A stretch of DNA of 64,000 nt from contig NC_081406.1 of assembly GCF_030272615.1 (NCBI RefSeq), positions 460,810,072 through 460,874,071 on the forward strand, written 5' to 3'. Positions within the stretch are counted from its first letter, which is position 1, and each line of letters opens with the position of its first letter. The DNA comes from Cryptomeria japonica (Eukaryota; Streptophyta; Pinopsida; Cupressales; Cupressaceae). The position numbers and the translations under genes are program-made. The notes under the pieces were generated by a model. That model was not told where the DNA came from, searched no databases, and was given only the letters and a program-made list of their open reading frames with translations. This document shows positions 44,823 through 57,702 of the stretch, in pieces.

Positions 44823-46682
44823 ACAAATTTTCATATTTCAAATCTAATAATTCTCAGATCCAACCATTACTCACTTATATGCATGCCAAATTTTAATTTC
44901 ATATATCGAGTGTGTACATATTTTAAAATTTCATCCTAAGACATTTTCACATTATTCAAGAAGGTTTTGATAGAACATTGAAAAAATTCTTCTCTTTATT
45001 TGCATATGCATGTCATTCAATCACATCATAAATCAATCTAAAGTTAACTTTCTTCTATCAATTATCATCCATTATCAAGCTAGCACTTAAAGGTACATTC
45101 TAGTACAAAACTTCAAATGGCTTACATTTGCAATATTAGGCACTTGATATAGTGATGTTCATTTTCCTATTGGTGTAAGGGCATGCTTTTGGAAAGTAAA
45201 ATTCTACAATTTATGAAATTTTGTAAGTAAGCTTTAGATTGTGTGTGGAAGAGGTAAGATCATGCAATGGCATAAATAGTGCCACGAGTTCTTCATGATT
45301 GATAAAACCACATTGTTTGCACATAATAGCAAAAAGATAGAGCACAAATGATTATAGTCAATGTAATGTCCACATGATAGTTGTGCATGAGTGATAGATG
45401 ACAATCAAACAAGATCAATAATTAATTTTGGATGTCATTAGATGATCTAACCAATATTAACTATAACATTTTTAAGATTAGCAATGTATGTTGTGTCTTT
45501 AGGGCATTAGATAAAGTTTATAACTTTTAATGTTGGAGCTTACTACATTGGTAATAAAATTCAGGTTTTAGCCACTAAATTATTTTATAATACCTTTTTG
45601 AGCCTAAGAAACTATGCAATATCTCATTATAAAATTTAATAAGTATTAATTTTGTGTATATAGTCAAGGTCTTGTCATTGTCCTTACAATAGGAGTTGAA
45701 CCTAAATATTCATATAGTCAAGATTGGATATGTATATATTTTATCTATAAATGTCTATTCATTGTTATTTGAAAATTGAAAAGCATTGTTCTCATACCAT
45801 CTCCTTGTTGAACACACCACAGGAATGAGAGGGGAGGGGGGGAAGGGTAGAAGTGGGGGGGGGATTAGTCTGGACCTAAAAATTTACATAATTTCTAATC
45901 TTAAATTAAAGTTCAAGTCACAACTATATAAAATTACCGCAATAATAAATCATGAAAGCACAAAACACAACAAACACATGAGCACAAGATTTAAAACAAT
46001 CCTTGGAGTAATTTTTTGGCACATCACTTGGAGGGAAATTTCCAAACAATACTTATAGGTTGCAAGTTAATGCAATTTGGTAATTTTATGTAATAATGGC
46101 TACCATAAGAATAATTGGGAGAATAAAAATGGGGGTCATCCAATTGTGCTTGAGGGCCTTGAGACATTTCATGGGCTTGATTAGGAGTTGCATGAACTAT
46201 ATCATCAAGTGAAGATTAGATGACTAATTCACGTGATTTGATAATGATTACAAATATGCAAGCCATTAGATCAAAGCAAGATCAATGGCCACCATTCTCT
46301 TTGCTAAATTTATATTATAAAATTATAGAAAATAACAAAAAGGGACTTATATAAGATAAATATCATCATAGGGGCATAACATCCTAAGAAGAGTGCATGT
46401 CCTAGGGGGATAGAGGCAAAATAATAATGAAAATGTTGAATTGACAAATGTTACCCCAAATATGAAACCCTTGGCATGAAATATCACACAAGCCTTGTTG
46501 TAGATTGGGTGAATTCACACAACATGTTAGTGCATGATTTCATCAGGGAGAAATACAATGTAGTCGAACATGATTTTTGTAACAAAGTTGTATTCTTGAA
46601 TGCTTTTCTCCTTGAATGCATACTTGAACTTGAATTGCTTGATTATGCTTGGTTGAACTTGGTTTTAGAGACTTAAAGTTTG

Positions 46683-46819
<137 letters not shown>

Positions 46820-48853
46820 GCATCTATATGTAGCTTTTAAACCTTTTCAAATTTAATTTTCAGGTAAGGTTAATAAAGGTAAGTAAATTCCCACAATTTG
46901 CAAAGTCAACATTCATCTTTTGAATTTTGAGTGTAATTTGTTTGGACAAGGGCACCCCACTCTATTCCTAGAAAAATGAGCCATGAAAAAGGTTGTGAAT
47001 AGGGTAATGCATCAGTTTTAAAGAAACAATCGTAAAACTAAGTTGAATTAGGCATAAATTACTTGAAAAAATACCAAAGTGGTTCCAAACCTAGTGTCAA
47101 ATTGTAAAGGTATACAATTTACGATAGTACAATAACTTGTTCAATTTTTTATGTGAAGTTGTTGAACCTTTTTTTTTCATTGTCACTTAGAGGCCTAGTT
47201 TGTCCCATCATGATCCTTACAGAAATGTATTTTATGGTTTTTGAAAAAACATGACCACTTTTTGTGGCCCCCCTTTTTCTCACCATTTTTTTTTTAAATT
47301 GTAGTTTAGAAAATAAATTTGGCGCATTATAGCACTTATTTTCATATATTTTCAATTTTATAAGTCTTTCTTTTTTTTAAAGAAAAAAGTGGCCACTTAA
47401 GAGCCCCATTTGGCCCCCCATTTTCATACACTTACTCCTAATGAAATCTTATATATAGATAGTCCCCTATGGAACATATAAGATTATTTTTATATCTCCC
47501 TCAACCACAGTTTTTAATGCTTCTATTTTCTAATGACTCTAGTGTGACTTGCTTTCTCAATCATTTTATCTTTTTGTTTTGTTTTGTTTTTTATCTTTTT
47601 ATCTTGGGTTTTCTCACTACCTTGTCCTACATCCTTTTTGGTTAATTGAAAATATGTATTGTCTCAATCATATCTATAATCAATGTGATATTTTATTTAA
47701 ATTATATCTAATTATTAATAGAGTAAGAGAAGGCCCTTATCCGTATCTTTAATTACCAAAGAAAGGAGCATAAAAGCTTCAAATCTCAACTAATAATGGT
47801 AGATGGGTCATCATATTTTAGATTATTCTCATCTTGTACTTTTACAAACATTTTTAATATTTTCAATTTAATCATGATATATTGTTGTTTAATGTGCTTG
47901 ATGTATGCAAAATAGTAGATTGACCTTTTTTTATGTTAATATTTTGCTTGTTGACTAGGCTCCACTTATTCTTTCTTAATATTTTGATTTTTCTTTGGAA
48001 CCCATTTGAAATTCGCATCTTCAAATAAGGTGGCATCGAGATTGGTGAAATTTGCTTCCTTATTTTTCTTTGGAGCATAAATATGGAATCTTCCATGTTT
48101 TCATATATGGAGGAATGAAATTATTATTGTCTACTACTATTTTTTCCCTTTTTACCCTTTTTTTTGTTCTTCTGATATATTCCTTTGGTATAATTAATAA
48201 ATTCTATATTTGTGTTCATAAGAAAATTCTATTTAATGTTCGTTACTCTTATAATCATAACAAATGTCACTGAGAGTGTCCAACATAATTTTCAAGTGTG
48301 AAGTGACTTGACTCTAAAATGTAATCATGATCATTTTAATCATTTGGAATATCTTAAAAATATTGTAATTATCACAAAAAAATTTAACTAATGAATTTTT
48401 TCTTTGGTTTCATACAAAGTTTCTATTTGATGTTTGTTTCCTTTGCAATCTTATAAATTTCTTTGTTCGAGTGACAACATAATTTTCAAGTTTAAAGTAC
48501 TATATATGTATCTCTCATCACTACTATAATATTCTCTTGGAAAACATAATTTAGACATTGATGTATCAGAGAGGGTATCACAATTACTATTGTAACAAAG
48601 GTCTTCCAAGTAAACTACAAAATCTAGCCCATGGAACACGATATGGAAAACTTCACCTATCTCCTTAAACCCCATCTCAAGAGGAAATACAAAACTCTCT
48701 AATGTGTCCACAAGAACCCCGTTGGCTATGTTTAGACAAACACATAAATAGTTTTATATTTGTTTGATGTTAATTTTTTAATTATATCAAATTATTCTAT
48801 GCATATGCTATATTAATTGCCTGGATTAATGTGAATACCTTCACATTGTTGAC

Positions 48854-50252
48854 TGATGGTATGATAAAAGAACAAGGATTCAGTCAACTACTGAGAGCGA
48901 GGGGTGAATCACTAGATAGAAAAACTGATAGAACTTCACCAATCTCAAAATCAATCTCTCAAAGTAAACTTAGAACTATCAATGCAATATCTCTGTCAAG
49001 ATAAAATCTATCAAACTAAACCGGTTGACTATTACAACAGATAACAGTAATCAACTTGAAACTTATAACCATTCAAATACTTTTATTGACATAAGTAGAA
49101 CTTCATTTCATATTGCTGTCGGTTATCACGACTTATCAAAGTGGAATAAGTAGTTAAGAAAATCAACCATAGAAACATAACCCAAAAAAAATTCACCACT
49201 TGACACAATATTTTTGACATGGAAACCCAAATGGAAAAAACCACGGTGAGATGGAACTCACAAGAAATTTTGAACTCTTCTGAAGTTCGCCCTATTAGGA
49301 GCCAAGTCTATTAAAGCTCTACAAAAACTCTTGTTAAGAACTAATCCTGTTAGGAACCACCTGGTCAAGAGATTGACCATAATGCCTTCTTATAAGCAAT
49401 ACCCTGTGAGGAGTAACCTTTGTAAAAGATTTAGAATCCAAACTAATAAATCACCTTGTTAGAGGATTTGAATAACACCAAGCTTGTTAGAGCTTACCCA
49501 GTTAGGGGATTTAACAGCTGTAATTGTTAGAAAACAACAAGAGTTTGTTGATATGTTTGAATAGCACTTCATTTACTTGTTCATATCCTTTTCATGCTCC
49601 TATTTGCCTTTACTCAAACTGCAAATACATCATCTATTCTGGCAACCAGACATTCAATCCAACTTTTGCAACACGCTCAAACTAAACAACTCATCAACCT
49701 TATAAACAAATCAACTAGGTCGGTAACATAACAAAAACTTAATTCTCATAGAGATTACAAAAAATTCGGTTCAAGTATGATTGTTGGATTACATAACAAT
49801 CTCTACACATCATTCAAGAAAGCCTCAATCGCTCCTTGATCACCACTTCATCGAACTCAGTAACTCATCATGCACTTTGCATTATATGCAATATACTTGC
49901 TCATTCCCAAGACAAAAAAATGTTACCTAAATGCACCAAAATCACTTTGAAACTCTCTTCATACAATATGCATACGTGTTATAATCATTAACGCTCGTCA
50001 TCAAATCATAAACCAATATAACCAATTCACCAAACTTAATTGGTTAGGGTTTATCAAAACAACGGGTAGGGTTTACCAATTCAACCCTCCAATACTTAGC
50101 AATATCGGCTCACTCCAAAAACTTTCCTACCGATTACAGTTCCTTCACTTAGCTCTTCCTACCGGTTACAAAACATCATTACAATAATAGCATTACCACT
50201 TAATTGTCATCAATAACATACCATTAATGCAATCTTCATGCAAATTCCAACA
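48854..50252 (-). repeat. Copia 3' LTR
   Basis: Minus-strand start TGTTGGAATTTGCATG at 50,252, preceded by the purine tract ccaaagggggagat. Plus-strand start tgatggtatgat after the target duplication. It contains the gggtgaatcac tract and the repeated ttgttagag/gaggattt phrases of this LTR group. Confidence 0.92.
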
Positions 50253-50640
50253 ATCTCCCCCTTTGGCATTGATGGCAATACAAATATCAATACCATTGAT
50301 TGTTGTGATTGTGAATAGGAATCTTGGTTTAGAATTTACCATTGTACTTTCTTTGTCTTCATCTTGTCTTCAATTTGTCTTCAGCTACTAGCTAGATGTA
50401 CATCATACAATTCTGCTCACAATAATCACATAGTTCTTCTCCTCCTTTGACAACAATGCCAAATAAAAAGTAAAACAGGCAATGTAAAACTTCATTGTGC
50501 AGCATCAACAACCTACAACTTGATTCTCCCCCCATGGAATAACTCCACTTCTACACCAATCTTGCTGTAAAATTCTGCAAGTAGCTCTAGGACTGATGTA
50601 ATCTACATCATGCTCAATTTACCTCATGAAGGGGTACAAC
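50253..50640 (-). other. Copia 3' untranslated region and purine tract
   Basis: Non-coding stretch between the RNase H end and the 3' LTR. The purine tract (ccaaagggggaga on the minus strand) is at about 50,254-50,268. No intact extra frame is seen. Confidence 0.7.
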
Positions 50641-51447
50641 CCCTAACTGACTTCTAAGATACTCAAAAGTAGTCTTAGGAAGATGTTTAGTAAAGATATC
50701 TGCAAGTTACTCCTTGGTAGAAACATTCTCTAAGATCACATCTTTACTTTGCACTTTTTCCCTCAAGAAATGATACTTCAATTCAATGTGCTTGGTTCGT
50801 GCATGCAAGACAGGGTTCTTTGAAATATTTATGACACTAGTATTGTCACATAAGATCTTTACAGGTTTTCTAAACTTCATCTTGAAACCTTCCAAAATGT
50901 ATTTCATCTAGATAGCCTAGGTACAATTCATATAAGCTGCAACATACTCAGTTTCAACAATAGATTGTGAAATACAACTCTTCTTTTTACTACTCCATGA
51001 AACAAGTCTTCCTCCAAGAAAGAATGCTCCACCGATTGTGCTTTTCCGGTCATCAACATTACCTGCCCAATCTGCATTTGTGTACACCTTCAAATCAAAG
51101 TTTCCTCCATATGGATAGCATCATCCATAGTCAACAATACCTTTCAAATATCTAAAATTCCTGTTAGTTTCTATCAAATGTGTTTCCTTGGGATTCTTCT
51201 AAAATCTTGCAACTAGACCAACTGCATGAGCTATATCCGCTCTCCTGTGAACAACATAGTGCAATTTTCCAATCATTGACCTATGCTCTTTCTCATCAAC
51301 AAATGTGGCCTCATCTTCCTTAGACAATTTACAACCTGTAACCATTGGTGTCCCAATTGGTTTATAGTCACTCATACCAAATGTCTTTAATACCTCTTTC
51401 ACATACTTATACTGTGTGATGAAAATACCACTCTTCATTTGTTTCAT
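50641..51447 (-). pseudogene. Copia RT C-terminus and RNase H
   Basis: Read on the minus strand: SGIFITQYKYVKEVLKTFGM, GTPMVTGCKLSKED and MIGKLHYVVHRRADIAHAVG (end of RT), then VYTNADWAGNVDDRKSTIGG (RNase H first aspartates), SIVETEYVAAY (glutamate region), HIELKYHFLREKV and LADIFTKHLP. In-frame stops occur after LVARF, near YPYGG, before MKYILEG, and at KE-stop-LADIF. Several fit a glutamine codon changed to TAG or TAA. RNase H would degrade the RNA strand during cDNA synthesis. Confidence 0.9.
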
Positions 51448-51455
51448 TTACAAAC

Positions 51456-52080
51456 CTATGAATTTTTTTTATCTCCCACTAGAGATATTTCAAACTCACT
51501 TTTCATTTCATTTGCAAAGTTATTTCTCATGTCATCATTTCCTCCAAATATGATATCATCTACAAACACTTCACTAACCAATATTTTATCTCCTTCAGAT
51601 TTAAGATATATTTTGCTATCTTCACTGATTCTATGAAATTGTATCTTCATTAGGTGTGAATGAAGCCTTTCATTCCATGTTCTTGGTGCTATTTTCAATC
51701 CATATAGTGCCTTGTGAAAATTAAATACCATGTCCTTCTTGTTTGTTAAAGCATAACCATCTGTCTGCTCAATGTATACTTCCTCTTCTAGTATTCCATT
51801 AAAAAATGTTGACTTTACGTCCATCTAGTATACTTTGAATCCTTTATGAGCTGCAAAAGCCAATAAAGTTTTGACACCTTCCAATCTTGCCACTAGTACA
51901 AAAGTCTCACCATAATCTTCTCCTTCTTCTTGTGCATAACCTTTTCAAAACAATCTAGCTTTGTTGCAAACTACAACACCATCTTCATTGAACATGTTCA
52001 TGAAAACCCACTTAGTACCTATTAAATTTTTATTTACTGACCAAGGTACTAGAGTCCATGCGTTGTTCTTCTCAATTTGT
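51456..52080 (-). pseudogene. Copia reverse transcriptase
   Basis: RT palm motifs are clear: MDVKSTFFNGILEEEVYIEQ (first catalytic aspartate), FNFHKALYGLKIAPRTWNE, and FVDDIIFGG near 51,560 (the YVDD active site with F for Y). Upstream, ETFVLVARLEGVKTLLAFAA is visible with a stop just before MDVKS and another near ARLF. The core is well preserved but not continuous with integrase. Confidence 0.92.
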
Positions 52081-52459
52081 TCAAGCTCCTTCTCCATATC
52101 TTTAACCCAATAATCATCACCAAATGCTTCCTTAGCAGTTTAGGCTCAATAGTGGAGATCATGCAGGAATTTTCTATGATTCTTCTTCTGGTTTGCACTC
52201 CAGTATCTTTATCTCCAATAATTTATTCAGGATTGTTATTGAGTCTCACATACCTCAGAATAAGATGATCATTATCTTTGGGTTCATCTTCATTATCATC
52301 ATCTTCTTCTGAGTCTACCTGTTTTGGTTGAACTGGTACATCAAAATTTGCTTTACCAGTTTAAGGTTTCACAGGTTCTAGTTCCAAAAACAAAATGAAA
52401 GGGTCTTCATCCTTTTTCTCTACATTGGTTTCTCCTAAGACTTCAGGATACTCATCCAC

Positions 52460-53446
52460 TCAAACATCAACACTCTCGATGATTCTTTCTATTTGGTTGT
52501 TAAAACACTTGTAGGCCTTACTCTTGGTGGAATAAACAAGAAATATACCTTCATCACTTTTAGCCTCAAACTTGCTAATATAGTCACCTCTCTTAATAAA
52601 AAATTTGCTACCAAATATCTTAAAATAATCAACATTAGGTGATCTACCATACCAATATTCATAAGGAGCCTTCTCCTTACCTCTTTTTACCAAAATCTCA
52701 TTCATAGTGTAGACTGTTGTGCTGACAACTTCTCTCCAAAAAGTTTTCGCTACACCTCCTTGTATCAACATCGTCCTAGCAGCTTCAACAACTGACTAGT
52801 TGTTTCTTTCTGCAATAACATTCTATTGTGGTGTCCTTGGTACAGAAAGTTGTCCTTTGATACCATTCTCTTCACAATATCTAGTGAATTCCTAAGAAGT
52901 GAATTCTCTGCCTTGAGTTGTCCTCAGACACTTTATCTTCTTTCCACTCTCCTTTTTAGCTAAGGCCCTAAATTCCTTGAATTTACCAAATGCCTCTATT
53001 TTATCCTTCAATAATGTGGCCCACATCATCCTTGAGCAATCACCAGTGAAGATCATAAAATATCTATCACCTTGAATACTTTTAGTCCTTATTGGTCCAC
53101 ATAGGTCTGTATGAACCAAATCTAATAGTTGCTCTGCTGAAAAAGACTTGCTCTTGAAAGTTGAGGATGCCATCTTTCCTAATTAACATTCCTTAGATAG
53201 ATCATTAACCGGTTTGTCCAATTGAGGCAAACCTCTCATTGACTTTGACTTAATCACTTTAACAATGTTATTAAAATTCAAATGACAAAATCTCCCATGC
53301 CAAAGCCAACTTTCATCTATTTTAGCAATTAAATAGTTGCTAACTTTAGGATTTAGGTGAAACAGGTTACCTTTAGTTTTCTTTCTGGTTGCAATCAGTT
53401 CACCTTTGCTATCATAGATTTTGCACATACCATATTTAAACTCCAA
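52460..53446 (-). pseudogene. Copia integrase
   Basis: The zinc-binding part is seen as SWLWHGRFCHLNFNNIVKV at 53,300 and a stop replacing Q at CQLGK near 53,180. The core is LVHTDLCGPIRTKSIQGDRY (first aspartate), but the second site reads LRTTQGREF where LRTDxGGEF is expected, so a catalytic aspartate is lost. The glutamate region QQN-AERNN lies around 52,810 with two stops close by. It ends FIKRGDYISKFEAKSDEGIF. This extends past the point where the plus-strand copia at 5,320 is cut. Confidence 0.9.
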
Positions 53447-53506
53447 TGGATATCCTCTGCCATTGAGTTGGGCAACATTGAACAGATTGTGCTTTAGACC
53501 TTCAAC

Positions 53507-54208
53507 CTAATAGACATCATCTGAACTGCTCTTTCCATTAATAGAAATAGTTCCCTTACCTTTAATCATGCAGGGTGAGTCATTACCAAATCTTACAACT
53601 CCACCATCAAATTCCTTCAAAGAAAGAAATTTGCTCCGATCAACGGTCATATGATGTGAACAACCACTATCAATGATCCAATCATCAGAATTATCCATGC
53701 GTGAAACTAAAGATTTCTCATCAAATAATTCTTTAATGGCTACAAACACAATGTCTTCATTAGCATCACCATCAGATTCCTCATTAGTGATACCACCATC
53801 AACTACAATAAGACAATCTCTTTTTCCTTTTCCCTTGTACTTCTTGAACTTGTCTCTCTTGTGCTCATTATCACCATTGGGACAATTAGCATCTATGTGT
53901 CCAATCTTGTTGCATGAAAAACATTTCAAAGGTAATTTACCTCTATATTTACCGATTCCTCTGGGCAACCGCTTGGCCAACAAAGATTCAATCTAAAATA
54001 AATTATCTTCATCATCGGCTTCTTTGCTAGATCTAGATTCATAACTGTGACTGACATCTCTACTTTTTCTCATAGATGGGTTAGAAATAGAAGCTTTAAA
54101 TGGTGATTCAGATTTTTGAACACTACCATCATAACCATTTAATTCAAAAGCAGTAAGTTTACCAATGATGGAATCAAGGGCTACCTTGGTTTTGTCAATA
54201 GATTTCAA
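53507..54208 (-). pseudogene. Copia gag C-terminus and protease
   Basis: Includes AFELNGYDGSVQKSESPFKA, the knuckle CFSCNKIGHIDANC (intact C-X2-C-X4-H-X4-C, about 53,915) and the protease WIIDSGCSHHM near 53,660, followed by VVRFGNDSPCMIKGKGTISI. Compared with the plus-strand copia, the knuckle here keeps the H and C that are tyrosine there. Stops at about 53,990 and 54,212 split the frame. Confidence 0.9.
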
Positions 54209-55740
54209 CTCCTAAATGCCTGTAACTCAGATAGCGTAGACTGGTAGCAGGGTTCTCAATACCTTACTACCTACTGTGGCATCATCCATTTTACCACCAA
54301 CACCCTTGATCTCACCAACTATCTCTTTTATCCTCTGACCATATTGTTGGATATTCTCACCTTCCACCATCCGTATGTCATCAAAATTCCCTCTTAGACT
54401 CCTTCCTTGGCAATCTTCACATGTTCATTATCGCTATAAATCTCTTCAAGTTTCTTCCATACCTCATGTATGGTCTCCAGACCATGAACTATTAGGACCT
54501 AGAGGCAACTGAGAGGGGGTGGTGAATCAGTTGTCTATTAATTTCAACCGAAATATAACTTAACCAAACTTAATGCCAGTAGATAGTTTAGTAGTTAATA
54601 ATAGTACCGGTAAAGTTTAATTCATGAAACAGAAAGACAAATAACATTCATAACACATAACACAATTATTTGTACATGGAAACCCTATAAGGGGAAAACC
54701 ACGGTGGGAAACCTTACCCACAATCAGATGATACTACTGCAGATAGTATGTGTGTACAAATGGGGTCTGCACATGCAAAAAGGCCAACTATCTAGATCTC
54801 ATTGCTCAATCACAAAATGGGAGTCACACTGACTACAATTGGATGGTTAAATCCAACGATAATGTACTGCTCAAAGTAACATCTTCATATGCTGGATTCA
54901 GTACCAATTAAGCTTTGTTTGTCTTCCTCATACCTTCCTTAAATCTTCAAATGATGTCTGCATGTATAGCTTTGCTTATATTCACATATATCTTATTACA
55001 ATCCTTTTCCTTACTCCTCTACATAATCTCACAACTGAGATCTTACATATATACCAAAACCTAAGACTAGATGTGTAGGTCAACTCACTAAGATATTACA
55101 ATAAAATCAATTACAAATGAATCAATATGTGATGCATCATGTCAGCTCAATACATTTACAATAGTAACAAATCATCTCCATAATGTGTTGTGCTGATCTA
55201 GAATAGATAATGCTTGTTGGTCCATAACCTAGACCTATTTGCCAGTAACAACAAATATGCAAACTCAATTGTACCAATAATCAAATCACCAAAACCAAGT
55301 GTCCAAACAATGTCTTTAACATAACCAAGTAATCTCCAGATGATAACAGATCATCCTTAGTGTCGGTGAACAATATAACCTGTAGGTTAACCAGATACCG
55401 GTGACTGTACATAAGTCACTGAACATGCCGGTGAACATAACAAAAGATCTCCACAAGGATAAGTGTTGACAAGTGTTGACATCAATGACAAAACCAATGC
55501 AACACATCCATAATACCAACATGAACATCAACATATTCATTATCAGATAAAGAATTGATAATAGCCTCTAGTGCTTGATTGTTTTCTTGTTGCTCTTCCT
55601 TCTGATCATCAGTCATAATTCCAAAAGGTGCAACATATTGAGTATTAATATGCTCCCAGTATTGATTTCCAAGACACTTGATATAAATTTTCATTGTCAC
55701 TACATATCTTGTACTTCTCTCTATTAAACTTTAGACCTTC
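54209..55740 (-). pseudogene. Copia gag N-terminus, split by a solo LTR
   Basis: 55,700-55,527 encodes KIYIKCLGNQYWEHINTQYV and EAIINSLSDNEYVDVH. After the solo LTR, gag resumes at 54,489 with VHGLETIHEVWKKLEEIYSD and continues with frame changes through EGENIQQYGQRIKEIVGEIK-like sequence to 54,209. Matches gag of the plus-strand copia (EALISILFDIEFIDVQ, VWDTLETIYGSD). Confidence 0.85.
54490..55521 (-). repeat. Copia-type solo LTR inside gag
   Basis: 1,032 bp flanked by tgaac at 54,485-54,489 and 55,522-55,526. Minus-strand start TGTTGGTATTATGGATG; the other end reads TA where CA is expected, one transition away. It carries the same ggtggtgaatca tract and ggaaaccctataaggggaaaacc phrase as other copia LTRs here but is a distinct family from its host. 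Confidence 0.9.
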
Positions 55741-55810
55741 CTTCTTCATCATGATTTACAAGATCTTTACCTCAAGTTGTTAGGATTAGACCTTAGAGGA
55801 CCTAAGAACC

Positions 55811-55824
55811 TGGCTCTGATACCA
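55811..55824 (-). other. Primer-binding site (initiator Met tRNA)
   Basis: Minus strand tggtatcagagcca, two bases after the 5' LTR end. Perfect match. Confidence 0.93.
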
Positions 55825-55826
55825 AT

Positions 55827-57213
55827 TGATGGTATTATGAAAGAATAAGGATTTGGTCAACTAATGAGGGGGGGGGGGTGAATCAGTAGATAGAAAAACT
55901 GATAAAACTTTACCAATCTCAAAATCAATCTCTCAAAGTAAACTTAGAACTATCAATGCAATATCTCTGTCAAGATAAAAACTGTCAAACTAAACTAGTT
56001 GACTGTTACAACAGATAACAATGATCAACTTGAAACTTATAACCATTCAAATACTTTTAATGACATAAGTAAAACTTCATTTCATATTGTTGTTGGTTAT
56101 CATGACTTATCAAAGTGGAATAAGTAGTTAAGAAAATCAACCATAGAAACATAACCACAATATTTTTGACGTGGAAACCCAAATGGGAAAAACCATGGTG
56201 AGATGGAACTCACAAGAAATTTTGAACTCTTTTGAAGTTTGCCTTGTTATGAGCCAAGCCTGTTAAAGCTTTACAAAAGGTCCTGTTAAGAACTGATCCT
56301 GTTAGGAACCACTCGGTTAAGGGATTGGCTATAATGCCTTGTTAGAAGAAATACCTTGTAAGGAGTAACCTTTGTAAAGGATTTAGAATCCAAGATAATG
56401 GATCACCTTGTTATAGGATTTGAATAACACCAAGCTTGTTAGAGCTTACCCGGTTAGTGGATTTAACTGCTATAATTTTTAGAAAATAATAGGAGTTTTC
56501 TGATCTGTTTGAATAACACTTCACTTGCTTGTTCAAATCTTTTTCATGCTACTATCTTCCTTTACTCAAATTGCAGATACATCATCTGGTTTGACAACTA
56601 CACATTCAATTCACCTTTGCCAACACACTCAAACTAAACAAATCATCGACCTTATAAACAAATCAACTAGATCGGTAACACAACAAAAACTTAATTCTCA
56701 TAGAGATTACAAACAAGTAGGTTTAAGTGTGACTGTTGGATTACATAACAATCTCTACACATCATTCACAAAAGCCTCGACCGCTCCTTGATCACCGCTT
56801 CATCGAACTCAGTAACTCATCACCCGCTTTGCATTATATGCAATATACTTGCTCATTCCCAATACAAAAAAAATGTTACCTCAACATGCCAAAATCACTT
56901 TGAAACTCTCTTCATACAATATGCATATGTGTCATAATCATCATTGCTCATCATCAAGTCATAAACCAATATAACCAATTCACCAAACTTAATTGGTTAG
57001 GGTTTATCAAAACAACAGGTACGGTTTATCGGTTCAACCCTCCAATACTTAGCAATACCAATTCACTCCACAAACTTTCCTACCAGTTACAGTTCATTCA
57101 CTTAGCTCTTCCTACCAATTACAAAACATCATTACAATAATAACATTACCGGTTAATTAATATCAATGACAACATAACATATCATTAATGCAATCTTCAT
57201 GCAAATGCCAACA
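55827..57213 (-). repeat. Copia 5' LTR
   Basis: 1,387 bp; minus-strand start TGTTGGCATTTGCATG at 57,213 and end aataccatca at 55,827. A run of 12 or so G followed by tgaatcag at about 55,867-55,880 is the C-tract read from the other side. Confidence 0.93.
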
Positions 57214-57218
57214 TTGAC

Positions 57219-57702
57219 TATGGAGAAAATAATGACCATAATAATTGTGGTTTAGGATCTCCTTGTAAAATGAAATAAATAAAGGTACATGAGGAGGTGA
57301 AATTTTATGAATAATAGTCATAAATGTTTTTTTGTAGAAGTATGGGAAAAAGGAACAAACATGCAAGTTGTATCCATAGGATCTATATCCATAAGTGTAT
57401 ACATCACTTAATTAGTTGTATGTTTGAATACCTATTAGTGTTCAATATTTTTAGATTGTGCATGTAATGAAATACTGTTAGCATATCTTTTTCAATTTCA
57501 TTCTAGTGGAGCAACCTAACAATTTCCCTCATGATTCATACAATTCATATGAATTATATTATATTATCAACGAGACTTACAATTTTATGCTTCAATACCA
57601 CACAAGTGTATGTATGGTGTAAATTAACTCTATGAAATTTGTAGAGGGATTATTCATTATAGAAATCAAATAATCCTTAAGAGGAATCCACTACAATAAT
57701 AG
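57219..57702. other. AT-rich, nothing recognised
   Basis: Sequence between the copia target duplication and the gypsy LTR; it continues the host sequence left of 48,849. No gene or boundary is seen. Confidence 0.6.

Larger units (their letters stand above)
48854..57213 (-). mobile_element. Full-length Ty1/copia element, inactive
   Basis: 8,360 bp flanked by ttgac at 48,849-48,853 and 57,214-57,218. LTRs of 1,387 bp (55,827-57,213) and 1,399 bp (48,854-50,252), a primer-binding site, and the copia order gag, protease, integrase, reverse transcriptase, RNase H on the minus strand. Many stops break it. A solo LTR of another copia family sits in gag (54,490-55,521). The two LTRs differ noticeably (several percent, by eye), so it is older than the gag-only element. 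It is related to, but not the same family as, the copia at 1,688-5,678. Confidence 0.93.
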
